A DNA stretch of 64,000 nt from Siphonodentalium dalli (GCA_032622095.1 CP136063.1:63067897-63131896); one strand, 5' to 3'; shown: positions 22,102 through 34,326, counted from the first letter of the stretch. Notes: generated by a model not told the origin, from the sequence alone. Numbers and translations are program-made.

Positions 22102-24012
22102 CACAGGAAGGCCTTACATCACACATTATGACACATCTCATAGGAATGACCTTACTGCATACAGTATGACACGTCTCTCCAGGAAGACATTACTTCACAC
22201 ATGACACATCTCACCAGGAAGTCCTTACATCACACATTATGGCACATCTCACCAGGAAGGCCTTACTGCACACATGACACGTCTCAACAGGAAGGCATTA
22301 CTTCACACATGACAACTCACCAGGATGACATTACTGTACATATTATGACACATCTCACCAGGAAGGCCTTACTGCACACATGACACGTCTCACAAGGAAG
22401 GCATTACTGTACATATTATGACACATCTCACCAGGAAGGCCTTACTGCACATTATGACATCTCAACATGAAGGCCTTACTGTATATATTATGACACATCT
22501 CATCGGGAAGGCTTTACTACACACATGACACATCTCATCAGGAAGGCCTTACTGTATATATGACACATCTCAATGGGAAGGCCTTACTGCACTGCAAATA
22601 TTATGAAACTAACTCACAAGGAATGCCTTACTGCACATAGTATGAAACTAACTCACCAGGAAGACCTTAATGCACGTTATGACACATCTCATCAGGATGA
22701 ACTTACTGGATGAAATTTTTTCACACATTGTGACATCTCATCCGGACGAATTACTGCAGACATGACACATCTCATCAAAAATGCCTTACTGCACATATTA
22801 TGGCACATCTCACCAGAAAGGCCTTGCTGCACACATGACACATCTCATCAGGATGAACTTACTGGACACATTATGACCCATCTCACCAGGAATGCCGTCA
22901 AGAGTGTAGCAAGGAATTCACCAATTCCAGCAACACAACACGATGGTGATACATACAGGAGAGAAGCCATAACATACATACATAGGAAACAACTCACCAG
23001 GAAGGCCTTACTGCACACGTTCACACATCTCACCAGGAAGGCCATACTGCACACATTATGACGCTTGTAATAAGGAAGGCCTTACTACACACATGACACA
23101 TCTCATCAGGATGGCCTTACTGCACATATACATCTCACCAGGAAGGCCATACTGCACACATTATGACGCATGTCACCAGGAAGGCCTTTACTGCACATAT
23201 ACATCTCACAAGGAAGGCCTTACTGCATACATTATGACACACCTCATCAGGAATGCCTTATTGCACATATTATGACATCTGTCATCTCATCATGAAGGCC
23301 TTACTGTACACATCACTCATGTCAATAAGGCCTTACTGCACACATGACACATCTTATCAGGAAGGCATTACTGAACACATTATGGCACATCTCATCAGGA
23401 AGGCCTTACTGCACACTTGTCACATCTCACCAGGAAGGCATTACTTCACACATTATGACACATCTAACTAGGAAGGCCTTGCTGCACACATGACATATGT
23501 AATCAGGAAGGCCTTACTGCACACATTAAGACACGACACATCTCATCAAGTAAGGCCTTATCAGGAAGGCCTTACTGCACACAGTATGACACATCTCATC
23601 GGGAAGGAATTACTTCACACATTATGACACATCTTATGAGGAAGGCCTTACTGCACACATGACACATCGCATCAGGATGGCCTTACTGCACGTATACATA
23701 TCACCAGGAAGGCCTTACTGTACACATGTCAATAAGGCCTTACTACACACATGACACATCTCATCAGGAAGGCCTTACTGCACATATTATGACACACATC
23801 ACCAGGAAGGTCTTACTGCACATTATGACACATCTCACCAGGAAGGCATTACTGCACACAACATGTCATCAGGAATGCCTTACTGCACATTATGACACAC
23901 CTCACCGAGAAGGCCTTACTGCACGCATGGCACACCTCATCTGGAAGGCCTTACTGAAGTTACTGTACACATTATGACACACCTCATCAGGAAGGCCTTA
24001 CTGCACACATTG
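22102..24012 (+). repeat. 38-bp satellite, array 2 (more diverged)
   Basis: The same unit as array 1 but of the CATCAGGAAGGCCTTACTGC type, with more length variation (about 30-40 bp) and roughly 50 units. Sequence closer to the parental finger (CAGGAAGGCCTTACTGCACAC) suggests this side is older or less homogenised. Open frames within it are by-products of the repeat. Confidence 0.85.
22893..22969 (+). pseudogene. Zinc-finger relic inside the satellite
   Basis: A non-satellite island reads as CRQECSKEFTNSS, then a short gap, then a histidine/threonine stretch ending in a GEKP-type linker (ACAGGAGAGAAGCCA). It matches the last finger of zinc-finger gene 1 (CLECSKEFTNSSNLRTH). It shows that the satellite grew inside a zinc-finger coding array. 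A further CxxCEKA-like scrap follows at about 24011-24032. Confidence 0.7.
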
Positions 24013-24065
24013 CCAGTAATGTGAAAAGGCATTAGAGTCAGTAGAGAAACTCACCAAAAAAGTTA

Positions 24066-24295
24066 TGAAGGGTACACGGGTTTAGAACATTTGCTGTAGG
24101 GTACATATGGTTTGAAAATGTGCTGTAGTGTACACAGGGTTTGTGATCAGCACTGACACAGTTATTTCAACTGTGTTCCTGAATGTCCGGCGCCCATCGG
24201 CAGTTTGTTTTCAGTTCATTTTAATAACAGAAATCATGGCAGACACGAAACCTTAATGTCATTTAGAACGAGATTTCAAAACCTGTGTACCTTTC
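24066..24295. mobile_element. Small MITE-like element with inverted ends
   Basis: Left end TGAAGGGTACACGGGTTTAG and right end, on the other strand, TGAAAGGTACACAGGTTTTG. The left half contains two further degenerate copies of GGTACAYRGGTTT. No clear target duplication and no coding sequence. Confidence 0.5.
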
Positions 24296-24337
24296 AGCAC
24301 TTTTTCGTGAGAGTGACCCCTTCATCCTCAGTACATA

Positions 24338-24459
24338 GTTCGATAATTTGTTGAGGATAGGGATTGAAACATATACAACTCAGTAGAGAGATTGTTCGAT
24401 AATTTGTTGAAGCTTGTGAGTGAACCCTATACACACCGGTACAAGTCAGTAGAGACACG
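24338..24459 (+). repeat. Tandem duplication of about 60 bp
   Basis: GTTCGATAATTTGTTGA starts two successive units that both continue to CAGTAGAGA. It directly precedes the inverted-end element at 24462. Confidence 0.65.
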
Positions 24460-24461
24460 GC

Positions 24462-25272
24462 GGGGAATCACGTGGTTTCGAGTTGATGAGCATCACTCAT
24501 TCAAAATGGACGAGGCCAGGGGCGCCGGAAGCATCAAAGGGCAGGGGGCAGAGCATACAAAAAGGACACTTTTCCGCAAAAAGGGCATTTTCTCCGCAAA
24601 CTCGGGAAAATAACCATAAATTCATTGTGGCAAAAATCCCTATTTTAATGGTATTTGTCGGTTTTAATGGCCGTTTTGTCATAAAATTCCTTGTGAACTT
24701 GGTGGTATTTTGCTATAAAAACACGAGATTAAACACACAAAAAGCATTAAGTCCTGCCCCCGCTCGCCCCCCCCCCCCCTGGTCAATGACAGGGGGGTCA
24801 GCTGCCCCCTCTGTCCCCCCTCTTCCGGCGCCCCTGGACGAGGCGATCTAAAACGCGACCAGAAACTAGGGAACGGGTAATAAATCAGGATAATGATATA
24901 TTACATAGTATTTTAGCAGCTACAAACATAATTATGCTGTACTATTTTTCAAACAAGCTGATACCTCATTTGTGTCCAAACTCAGTTGCACTAACATTCC
25001 GACCAAAGTTGTCAGTCGAGGGATTCTCCTATAGATGTATGAACTTGTGTCTTCCACGAACTTCCGAGTGACAACTTTGGTCAGTTGTTATAGAAAACTA
25101 CTGAGTATTTCAGAACAAATAAGGTATCAACTTGTTTTTAAAATATATTCTAGCATATGCACGTAACAGTCAAAATGCTATGTTTTGTGTCGGTTCCTCA
25201 TATATTATGTTTTGTGCGTTTGCATATTTTGAATGCTTGGTACTCACCAACCCCGAAACCACGTGATTCCCC
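24462..25272. mobile_element. MITE family H (host of a hAT MITE)
   Basis: Left end GGGGAATCACGTGGTTTCG and right end its exact complement. Homology continues inward for about 50 bp (GATGAGCATC / GGTGAGTACC … CATTCAAAAT). The element is interrupted at 24517 by a 320-bp hAT MITE. No coding sequence or clear target duplication. Confidence 0.7.
24517..24836. mobile_element. hAT MITE (320 bp) with perfect 8-bp duplication
   Basis: Ends CAGGGGCGCCGGAAG and its complement, flanked on both sides by GACGAGGC (24509-24516, 24837-24844). Near the right end is a C-rich run and a pair of complementary blocks around CAGGGGGGTCAGCTGCCCCC. Inside element H, and so younger than it. Open frames across it are not genes. 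Confidence 0.93.
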
Positions 25273-26139
25273 ACTCTAAGAGAGATATGTCGATCTGACG
25301 TAGGCATGGAATCGATGCGGAAGTGTTATGGTGGTATCAGTCATCAGCTGTACAGCTGACAGTCGTGTACGATACACACACCCCCCTCATCGCTTACCAG
25401 GCGTAGATTCTCACGTCGACGCTGAGATGGGGACTCGTTACATATTCATCGTCTCAGATTATTGGTAGCTGCTGGTGGGCTCCATCGTCCAGGTTACGTT
25501 CGGTAGACGTGTAACCTAATTTACCTAAACAAAAATAGCTGCACGTGGCTATCTGGGCAATCGAAATACCATATTATCAACAATAACACGTGTTGACCAA
25601 GATAATAAACTTTGTAAATTATATTAAATATGGTGAAGTTATTTCTGCAGGTGCAATTAGATGACAGGATGTGTTAACTACTCATGATCAAAGCATATTA
25701 ATTAGCTATTTATCTGCATGTACATGCGACTATGTATTGCACTATCGTTCTTTAGTGAACACTGTTATGGACGACCTATTATTAAACACCACTAATTTTG
25801 TTCGACCAAAGTCAAGCTCTTTTGTCACTCGATCTCGATTGAGTTAGGTTTTAGTGTGATGTACACAGCTCTACCGATTATGGCCATACCACGAAAAAGA
25901 CGCATTTCGAATTGTCTTTCATTTACCATTTAATAGAAAGGGTTACAAAGAATCATCAAAATTTATTATCGGAGACACAAGCATTCTGGTTCTAAGCAGT
26001 GAGTGATAAATAATTAAAATAAAATTTTAATTAATATTTACCTATATTAAGTAGGTACAGGTTAGTCAGACTCCGACCTGATAATATGGCTAATGCGTAA
26101 GTCATGCTACTAAGTTCCAATGGATCTACATGTAGGTAC
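25273..26139. other. Unassigned spacer
   Basis: No gene, element or notable repeat recognised. Confidence 0.35.
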
Positions 26140-26460
26140 AGGTTACACAGGTGTAAATGTTTTCCATACGACCATACTAGTAGGCCTCAGCGAGTCAGTG
26201 CTAACGTTTTAGCATATATTATTGGCAATATAAACATTGTGTCCAATATTTTCTTTAAATCTGAAACATTGACACTTTGGGGAACGTTTTGCATCAAAAA
26301 ATCAGGTACGACAGGCAGGGAATTCGCCTTTAAATCTTGTGTTTTCCTAACTAGTGTCAGCACCGCATAAAAAAATACTGTCAAATTTTAGACCACAACA
26401 AAAAATTCAAACTTTACTACAGGCTACAGAGGGTTAATTCCTGTGCCAATGGCTATTTTA

Positions 26461-27330
26461 GGGACATGACAATCTGCGGGATGGGATGGGATATGGGACA
26501 AAACGACAATCTGCGGGACAGAATTTCAAATTGCATGGGACGGCCGATATCTCGAGGAATACAAGGCGTAGGGGCTCATTTTGGTGTCTAACGAAAGGCC
26601 CACATTTGCACTATCCACACATATTAACCCCGCCACTGACCGGACACAAGAAGTTGCATTATTTGATCGACAACTGACCTAACATGGGGTGGAATTTGGG
26701 ATAGAATGACAATCTGCGGGACAGGATTTTCAAATTGCGTGGGACGGCCGATATCTCGAGGAATACAGCACGTAGAGGGCTCCTTTTGGTGTCCCACGAA
26801 AGGTCCACATTCGCCCTATCCACACATGTTAACCACGTCACTGACCGGACACCGGAAGTTACATTATTCGGTCGACAACTGACCTAACATAAAATGCCAC
26901 AAACACGAAAAACTGCGTTCGACATTAATGTTTAGAATTTAGATTTCTCGATGAATACGCTAGCAAACAACAAGTTTTAGGTATCAAATAACGCAATGGA
27001 ATACTGTGCAATATGGCTGTTTTAGTGCGAATATTGTAATGGCGAACACGCAAACACGCGCCGATAAAACAGCTAAAAATAGACTCGATGTTTACAATTA
27101 CAGGATCGATTTCAGCTGGTATATTCAATATAATGGGACGTGTTGTATATCAAACTGTAGAATTAGACACAGGGAATGTATTTTTTTTTTAAATGGGTCC
27201 ACCAGGCGGTGAAATTGTTGCAGAAATTCGCTCCAAGATATTCGCACTTATTTTTATTTCAGTTGTGACTAAAAGCCCAGATGCCGGAGCCCGGCGACTA
27301 AAAGCCAAGATACAAAATAGATCCGGCATT
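26461..27330 (+). repeat. Foldback left outer arm
   Basis: Contains a direct duplication of about 205 bp (units near 26490-26690 and 26690-26890) carrying GACGGCCGATATCTCGAGGA and ACCGGACACCGGAAGTTAC-type sequence. It ends with a stretch rich in AAAAGCC words. It is the inverted complement of 29066-29950. Confidence 0.85.
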
Positions 27331-27985
27331 CATATGCGGTGGAGGTTCTCATATTATCTGCCAGTCATACGTGGGGGAGGTTCTCATATGAACATATTAT
27401 CTGCCGGTCATACGCGGTGGAGGTTCATATTATCCGCCTGTCATACGCGAGGGAATTTCTCATATTATCATCCGGTCATACGCGGGGGAGGTTCTGATGT
27501 GAACATATTATCTGCCGGTCATACGCGGTGGAGGTTCATATTATCCACCGGTCATACATGAGGGAGGTTCTCATATTATCCTCTGGTCATACGTGGGGGA
27601 GGTTCTCATATGAACATATTATCCACCGGTCAAAAGCGGTGGAGGTTCTCATATGAACATATTATCCACCGGTCATACGCGAGGGAGGTTCTCAACTTCT
27701 CATATTATCCTCCGGTCATATGTTGGGGAGGTTCTCATATGAACATATTATCCGCCGGTCATACGCGAGGGAGGTTCTCATATGAACATATTATCGCCGG
27801 TCATACGCGGGGGAGGTTCTCATATGAACATATTATCCGGCGGTCAAATGCGGGGGAGGTTCTCATATTTTCCGCCGGTCATACGCGGTGGAGGTTTATA
27901 TTATCCGATGGTGGGGGTTTGCATATGAACATATCATCTGCCGATCATAGGCGGTGGAGGTTTTCATATTATCCTCATTTGATTT
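27331..27985 (+). repeat. Foldback inner tandem array, left
   Basis: Units of about 43 bp (GGTCATACGCGGGGGAGGTT + CTCATATGAACATATTATCC + GCC) alternate with a 33-bp variant that lacks the middle part. Reading frames through the array are artefacts of the repeat. Confidence 0.85.
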
Positions 27986-27989
27986 GAGG

Positions 27990-28975
27990 TAATATGAGAA
28001 CCTCCCTCGCGTATGACCGGCGGATAATATGAACCTCCACCGCGTATGACCGGCAGATAATATGTTCATATGAGAACCTCCCCTACGTATGACCGGAGGA
28101 TAATATGAGAACCTCCCTCGCGTATGACCGGCGGATAATATGTTCATATGAGAACCTCCCCCGCGTATGACTGGTGGATAATATGTTCATATGAGAACCT
28201 CCCTCGCGTATGAACGGCGGATAATATGTTCATATGAGAACCTCCCAACGTATGACCGGAGGATAATATGAGAACCTCCCTCGCGTATGACCGGTGGATA
28301 ATATGTTCATATGAGAACCTCCCCCACGTATGACTGGAGGATAATATGAGAACCTCCCTCGCATATGTCCGGCAGATAATATGTTTATATGAGAACCTCC
28401 CCTACATATGACCGGTGGATAATATGAACCTCCACAGCATATGACCGGCGGATAATATGTTCATATCAGAACCTCCCCCACGTATGACCGGAGGATAATA
28501 TGAGAACCTCCCTCGCGTATGACCGGCGGATAATATGAACCTCCACCGCGTATTACCAGCGGATAATATGTTCATATAAGAACCTCCCCTACGTATGACC
28601 GGATGATAATATGAGAACCTCCCTCGCAAATGACCGGTGGATAATATGAGAACCTCCCTCGCGTATGACCGGCGGATAATATGTTCATATGAGAAACTCC
28701 CCAACGTATGACCGGAGGATAATATGAGAACCTCCGTCGCGTATGACCGGTGGATAATATGAACCTCCACCGCGTATGATCGGTGGATAATATGTTCATA
28801 TCAGAACCTCCCCCGCGTATGACCGGAGGATAATATGAAAACTACCCTCGCGTATGACCGGCGGATAATATGAACCTCCACCGCGTATGACCGGCAGATA
28901 ATATATTCATATGAGAACCTCCCCCGCGTATGACTGGCAGATAATATGAGAACCTCCACCGCATATGAATGGCGG
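27990..28975 (-). repeat. Foldback inner tandem array, right
   Basis: The same 43/33-bp units in inverted orientation, roughly 25 units against about 16 on the left. The two arms have therefore changed copy number independently since the palindrome formed. Confidence 0.85.
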
Positions 28976-29065
28976 ACACATAAGTTTTTAAGTCTATAAA
29001 CACTATTTGATTTGAATATTGTTTCTTTTGAATAGTCTTACCATTGACATATTCATTCGTTCAAA

Positions 29066-29950
29066 CCAGTTGATCTATTTTGTAACTTGGCTTTTAGTCG
29101 CCGGGCTCCGGCATCTGGGCTTTTAGTCACAACTGAAATAAAAATAAGTGCGAATATCTTGGAGCGAATTTCTGCAACAATTTCACCGCCTGGTGGGACC
29201 CATTTAAAAAAAATACATTCCCTGTGTCTAATCCTACATTTTGATATACTATACGCCCCATTATATTGAATATACCAGCTGAAATCGATCCTGTAATTGT
29301 AAACATAGAGTCTATTTTTAGCTGTTTTATCGGCGCGTGTTTGCGTGTTCGCCATTGCAATATTCGCACTAAAACAGCCATATTGTAGCTAAAAACGAAT
29401 GCACAGTATTCCACTGCGTTATTTGATACCCAAAACTTGTTGTTTGCTACCGTATTCATCGAGAAATCTAAATTCTAAACATTAATGTCGAACTCAGTTT
29501 TTCGTGTTTGTGGCATTTTATGTTAGGTCAGTTGTCGACCGAATAATGTAACTTCCGGTGCCCGGTCAGTGACGTGGTTAACATGTGTGGATAGGGCGAA
29601 TGTGGACCTTTCGTGGGACACCAAAAGGAGCCCTCTACGTGCTGTATTCCTCGAGATATCGGCCGTCCCACGCAATTTGAAAATCCTGTCCCGCAGATTG
29701 TCATTCTATCCCAAATTCCACCCCATGTTAGGTCAGTTGTCGATCAAATAATGCAACTTCCGGTGTCCGGTCAGTGACGTGGTTAACATGTGTGGATAAG
29801 GCGAATGTGGACCTTTCGTTAGACACCAAAATGAGCCCCCTATGCCTTGTATTCCTCGAGATATCGGCCGTCCCACGCAATTTGAAATTCTGTCCCGCAG
29901 ATTGTCGTTTTGTCCCATATCCCATCCCATCCCGCAGATTGTCATGTCCC
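29066..29950 (-). repeat. Foldback right outer arm
   Basis: Inverted complement of the left arm, with long stretches apparently identical (for example the 60-residue antisense-paired frames around 26659-26841 and 29569-29751 translate identically). Confidence 0.85.
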
Positions 29951-30119
29951 CTATTTTACCAGTGGGAAACCATAGGGAAAAGGTGTAATGAATTTTTTAT
30001 GCAAAAAACACACAAGGCTATTGACCAATCAGGGCCCAGAGTCTATTTTATTATCTCCTATATATTCCTCCCTCATCCGCTAGAGGTCTCTCCGAACCTT
30101 ATTTACACCAGTGTTACCT

Positions 30120-31018
30120 AAAGCGATAGCCCGCTTTTTCGTGGAATAATTGTAACTCCCTACATTTCTTCAGAATTGCCCATCAATGGAAAAAATGTGT
30201 TCAAAAACAATATCACTTCTGTGGTTCTTTATTTATCACACACAATTTAACCCCACCCCCTTTAACACATTATTCATCAAAAAAACGCAAATTTCCACCA
30301 CAGGTCATATTCAGGCCCCATTTTCACACAGTTTTTGGGGTCTGGTGTTGCAAACTTGGCTCATCTATGGAAGACTGTACAAGATCCTTTCCATGAGAGA
30401 ACTTCTGGTAATGTGAGGTCATTGAGTCCAGATTTGAGCAGCTGGGCACGAAGCACATGACCTTATCAGCACATGGAAGACTAAAAATGATATTTTCAGG
30501 TCTCTAAGAGTGATCCGAGATCACTGGATGCGGTGTATATTGAATTAGTTGAACAAAAATATGCTCTCTTTGAAGTGCTGAAGCATTATTTTTATATGTG
30601 TCCAAGTTTAAGTGCTATTAACCTTCAAATGACCATACCCACCAGTGGAAATGACTAACTTGTATGATATATATCTGTATATCACTGGCTATAAAATCCA
30701 AAATACTTCTCAGATTAGCTTCTTATAACAAGTGATATATGTCTCATTGACATGCTCATGTTATGGGTCATTTGCATTATCATGTGACTACTACCAACTT
30801 GAAAAAAAATTGAAAATACCTTAAAAAGTTGGCAATTTTTAACAAAAAATCATACTATTTTTGGTTGATGTAAGAGCAAAAAGACATCAGCAGCAAGAAT
30901 AGCTACACCACGCATGAGAGATTCGTTGGACTGAAAGACCAGGCTGTTAAAAATGCAATAAAATACTTTAAAGTGACTCCCAGGAATAAAAAAGGCTAAA
31001 AAGCTCATTTTCCCCTTT
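30120..31018. other. Spacer between the two MITE G copies
   Basis: About 900 bp, AT-rich, with no gene or repeat recognised. Confidence 0.35.
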
Positions 31019-31472
31019 AGGTTACACAGGTGTAAATGTTTTCCATAGGCCTCAGTGCTAACGTTTTAGCGTATATTATTGGCAATATATACATTGGGTC
31101 CAAAATTTTCTTTAAATCTGAAAAATTGACACTTTGGGAAACTTTTTGCACAAAAAAATCAGGTACGACAGGCAGGGAATTCGCCTTTAAATCTTGTGTT
31201 TTCCTAACTAGTGTCAGCACCGCATAAAAAAATACTGTCATATTTTAGACCACAACAAAAAATTCAAACTTCACTAGAGATGGTTAATTCCTGTGCCAAT
31301 GGCTATTTTACCAGTGGGAAACCATAGGGAAGAGGTGTAATGATTTTTGTTATGCAAAAAGCACACAAGGCTATTGACCAATCAGGGCCCAGAGTCTATT
31401 TTATTATCTCTTATATATTCATCTCGCATCCGCTAGTGGTCTCTCCGAACCTTATTTACACCAGTGTAACCT
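31019..31472. mobile_element. MITE family G, copy 2 (unbroken)
   Basis: A 454-bp element. The ends AGGTTACACAGGTGTAAAT and the complement of AGGTTACACTGGTGTAAAT are bordered by TA, as in Tc1/mariner-type MITEs (inference). It holds the empty target GGCTATTTTACCAGTGG at about 31300 that corresponds to the foldback insertion in copy 1. Confidence 0.85.
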
Positions 31473-31548
31473 ATGAATCAAACAGAAATCTTCAGCCATC
31501 TTGTATTGCTGCTTTGTCCACTTCGACACTTCACATGGTTGACATTAG

Positions 31549-31612
31549 ATCATGCTATGAATCTCTACTGATGCTACGGGCGTTAGCATTAGTAGAGATT
31601 CGTGGCATGATC
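31549..31612. repeat. Near-perfect hairpin
   Basis: GATCATGCTATGAATCTCTA and CTGATGCTA pair with TTAGCATTAGTAGAGATTCG and TGGCATGATC across a 6-nt loop, with few mismatches over about 29 bp. Confidence 0.8.
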
Positions 31613-31834
31613 TAGGTTGACATGAAATTGATGAAGTAGTGATTGGACACAATGTACTGGCCAATTATATCAACAAAGCATTTAAAATTGTTGACAGTTG
31701 TAACGCCTAGTGATCACTTCCTGTGGTCAGTTAGCTACTTCTTGTGAAGAGTTAAAATAGACACAGTACTTGTACACTTTAAAATGGGCAGTTGCAGGGA
31801 GTACAAGATGGCTGGATATTGCTGTTTGATTCAT

Positions 31835-32625
31835 ACCTGTACCAGAAAATATTCCAAATATAATCAATATTAATGGATAGAAGTGTATCTGGCCAGAGTT
31901 TTCAGTTCATATATAATAGCAACCACCAGCGCGCCTGATTGTTTATGTTTATACCTTGGGCACATGACATCATATATTTGTTTACATATCCTTCAGTGAT
32001 TTTTCAGAGGTTGCGGATTTTGGAGAAATTGTCACGTGACTTCCAGTTAGCAACTATGTGGAGAATCCAAAGCGCAAATTCAGAAGTGGACCATCGCGAT
32101 GAAAATTAAATTAGCTATACTCGAAACTTACGAAGAAATCCCTTTACCAAGGAATATATTATTAGATATGAATCGAAGACCCCTGTCCGGAAATGCTTCT
32201 ATCGATTAATATTGATTATATTTCAAATATTTTCTGGTCTAAAATATGTGGTTGTTTAGCTAACTAACAATAGTAGTTACTATTAATGTTATTGTGTAAT
32301 TTTGTCACAAATAAACGTTAATTAGACTCATTGTTGCTTATAACTATGGAATAAAACAATACAAACATTCAATCTGGGACATTTTCACGTTTGGATCTTA
32401 GCTATGGGAACAGCCTAATGATCTGTATCGCTATATGATATCGCCTGAATTATCTGTTCTAAAAATAGAACAATAAAGCGTCCTATTTTCATATTCAAAA
32501 TAAATTCAATATTAATTGATAGAAGCGTTTCCGGACAGGGCTCTTCAATTTTGTATTTATTATTTTATACCCACGCAACTACATGTATTTAAAAAAAAAT
32601 ATTTAAGAGAGAATCCATCTTTAAA
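31835..32625. mobile_element. Diverged MITE A remnants
   Basis: A fragment at about 31838-31921 (ATATTCCAAATATAATCAAT … GAGTTTTCAGTTCATAT) and a longer reverse-oriented copy at 32155-32625 that keeps CCTGTCCGGAAATGCTTCTA and the ending CCATCTTTAA. They are separated by about 230 bp of other DNA (31922-32154). Divergence is clearly greater than in the complete A copies. Confidence 0.6.
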
Positions 32626-33187
32626 TTGGTTAGTAGTGCTTGACTGGCCATTGGGGAGGGACCAGGGCACATCTAACCGACCATGATTCGGCCCGCGTGA
32701 GAACATTTTGAAATCTGAACATGAAAATTGCAAAATCCTAGTGTCAAAACTGACCTCAAGATTTACAATTGTTGTAAATTTCCAACCTGACACCCCCTAT
32801 AGGGTTAGAACATTTCCAACTGATGGCCATTTCAGTCTAAAATATTGACCAGAAGTAGGAACATATGCAAATGTTGGTCTAAAACAGCATATTCCTCACT
32901 ATTAAATTGTTGAAAAATCAAACTGCGATAACTATTTCAACATATTGTTGGTGTTCGAATTTCTAACTAATGTTGTGGCAGGTATTGAATTTCCAACTGT
33001 TGAAAATTATGAACAAAGTTGTGTGTTGGGTGAGAAGCCCACAATCCCCCTATTGTCACGTCGCTGTTCATATAACTTAACTGCATCATGGAATGTCATT
33101 CTCGTTTCAGATATACGGTACATGTATTATACATTCTTTGCAAATTGTTGCAATTGTCTTTCGATTGTCATGTCATCCACCACTTGC
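32626..33187. repeat. Block related to the interior of the neighbouring hAT element
   Basis: Contains TTGACTGGCCATTGGGGAGG, ATTCGGCCCGCGTGAGAA and GGAACATATGCAAATGTTGG, all of which recur in 33960-34210. It lies outside the hAT termini. Confidence 0.65.
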
Positions 33188-33195
33188 CCCTCATG

Positions 33196-34326
33196 CAGGG
33201 ATGTGGCTAGAGGGTCTCCGCTGGGGGGGTGTCCACCTTGGGAATTTCCAACTGCACCCCCCCCCCTTGAGTCGGAATCTCACCAACACAACTTTTTGCA
33301 TAATTCCATTTGCACCCCACCCCCTTGAGTCAAAATCACACCAACACAACTTTTTGCATAATTCCATTTGCACCCCCCCCCTTGTACCTCATACTCAGGC
33401 CTAATTTCCTATATATTCATAAGCCATGCTTCTATTTTCCCAGTATGAGAACATTAAGATATTTTAACCTGAAAATTGCCCCCCAAAAAAACAACTACCG
33501 GTAGTGATCTAATTCCAGACAAATGCACACAGCTACCGACAACAGACCAGGAAACACCGGGCCGACCATGGTTGTTTGGCCCGGTGTGAGAAAATTTTGA
33601 AAACTATATACAAGAAAATCGAAAATCCTAGCATCTAGACTGGCCTCAACTGAAGCTTTCCTAGTGTCTACAAGTTTGACCAAATGTAGTAAAATATTGT
33701 TTTGCTAAACTAATTAGCAGTTTTGTATTGGCCATGTGGATGGGGCAATGACACACCGGGCCGAACCATACCGGGCCGACCATGGTTCGGCCCGGTGTGC
33801 GAAAATTTTGAAATCTGAACAAGAAAATCGCAAAATCCTAACATCTAGACTAGCCTCAAGCCTTCCTACTGTTGGAAATTTCAAACCCTACACCCCCACT
33901 TAGGTTGGAAAATTTCCAACTGATGACAATTCCAATGACAATGTTGACTAATTGTATGACAATATTGTTTTCTTAAATTAACTAGAAGTTTTTGACTGGC
34001 CACGGTGGAGGGACCAGGACACAAGCTTTCCAAGTGTTGGAAATTTCCAACCTGTCACCCCCCTAAGGTTGGAAAATTTCCAACTGATGTCCATTTCTGT
34101 CAAAATTTTTGACCAAAAATAGGAACATATGCAAATATTGGTCGAAAAACAATAAATTCACCCCAATAAATTGTTTTATAATCAAACTACAAGAACATCT
34201 TCAACCTATTGTTCGGTGTGAAATTTCGTTGTGGCAGGTATGAAATTTCCAACTATTGAAAATATAGCTCTCTGCTGGGGGGGGGGTGAGACACCCCCCC
34301 ACACCCCCCCTCTAGCCACATCCCTG
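33196..34326. mobile_element. hAT element (1.13 kb) with perfect 8-bp duplication
   Basis: Ends CAGGGATGTGGCTAGAGGG and its complement, flanked by CCCTCATG on both sides (33188-33195, 34327-34334). The interior has three tandem units of about 64 bp (CACACCAACACAACTTTTTG, 33280-33370). It also has two copies of a block with GACCATGGTTCGGCCCGGTG and AAATCCTA … CTGGCCTCAA. No transposase coding. Confidence 0.9.

Larger units (their letters stand above)
26461..29950. mobile_element. Giant foldback element (3.49 kb palindrome)
   Basis: Flanked by perfect 8-bp copies of CTATTTTA (26453-26460, 29951-29958). The sequence at 31.3 kb has this octamer once, with no insert. The ends are GGGACATGACAATCTGCGGG and its complement. 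The whole element is an inverted repeat: outer arms of about 870-885 bp, then inward tandem arrays in opposite orientation meeting near 27985. The right arm carries an extra piece of about 90 bp (28980-29065). No transposase coding is visible, so mobilisation must come from elsewhere. The superfamily is not determined: an 8-bp duplication fits hAT or P-type enzymes, but the termini are not typical hAT. Confidence 0.9.
26140..30119. mobile_element. MITE family G, copy 1, split by the foldback element
   Basis: Left part 26140-26460 and right part 29951-30119. Together they match the unbroken copy at 31019-31472. The ends are AGGTTACACAGGTGTAAAT and the complement of AGGTTACACTGGTGTAAAT (one change in this copy). 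The 3490 bp between the two parts are the foldback element. Confidence 0.85.

Noticed and set aside
19876-24012. CRISPR-like array of short regular repeats
   Set aside because: Units are contiguous 38-bp tandem copies without unique spacers, in animal DNA, and derive from a zinc-finger coding piece.
24483-24851. 122-codon proline-rich frame
   Set aside because: It lies across a hAT MITE with exact target duplications; the proline run is the C-rich terminus.
27193-28147. Several open frames of 80-125 codons with GHTRGRFSY-type repeats
   Set aside because: They are translations of the 43/33-bp tandem units of the foldback element and appear on both strands symmetrically.
26140-31472. The two MITE G copies as LTRs of a 5-kb element
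   Set aside because: Each copy has its own inverted ends, the DNA between has no retroviral coding, and copy 1 is itself split by the foldback.
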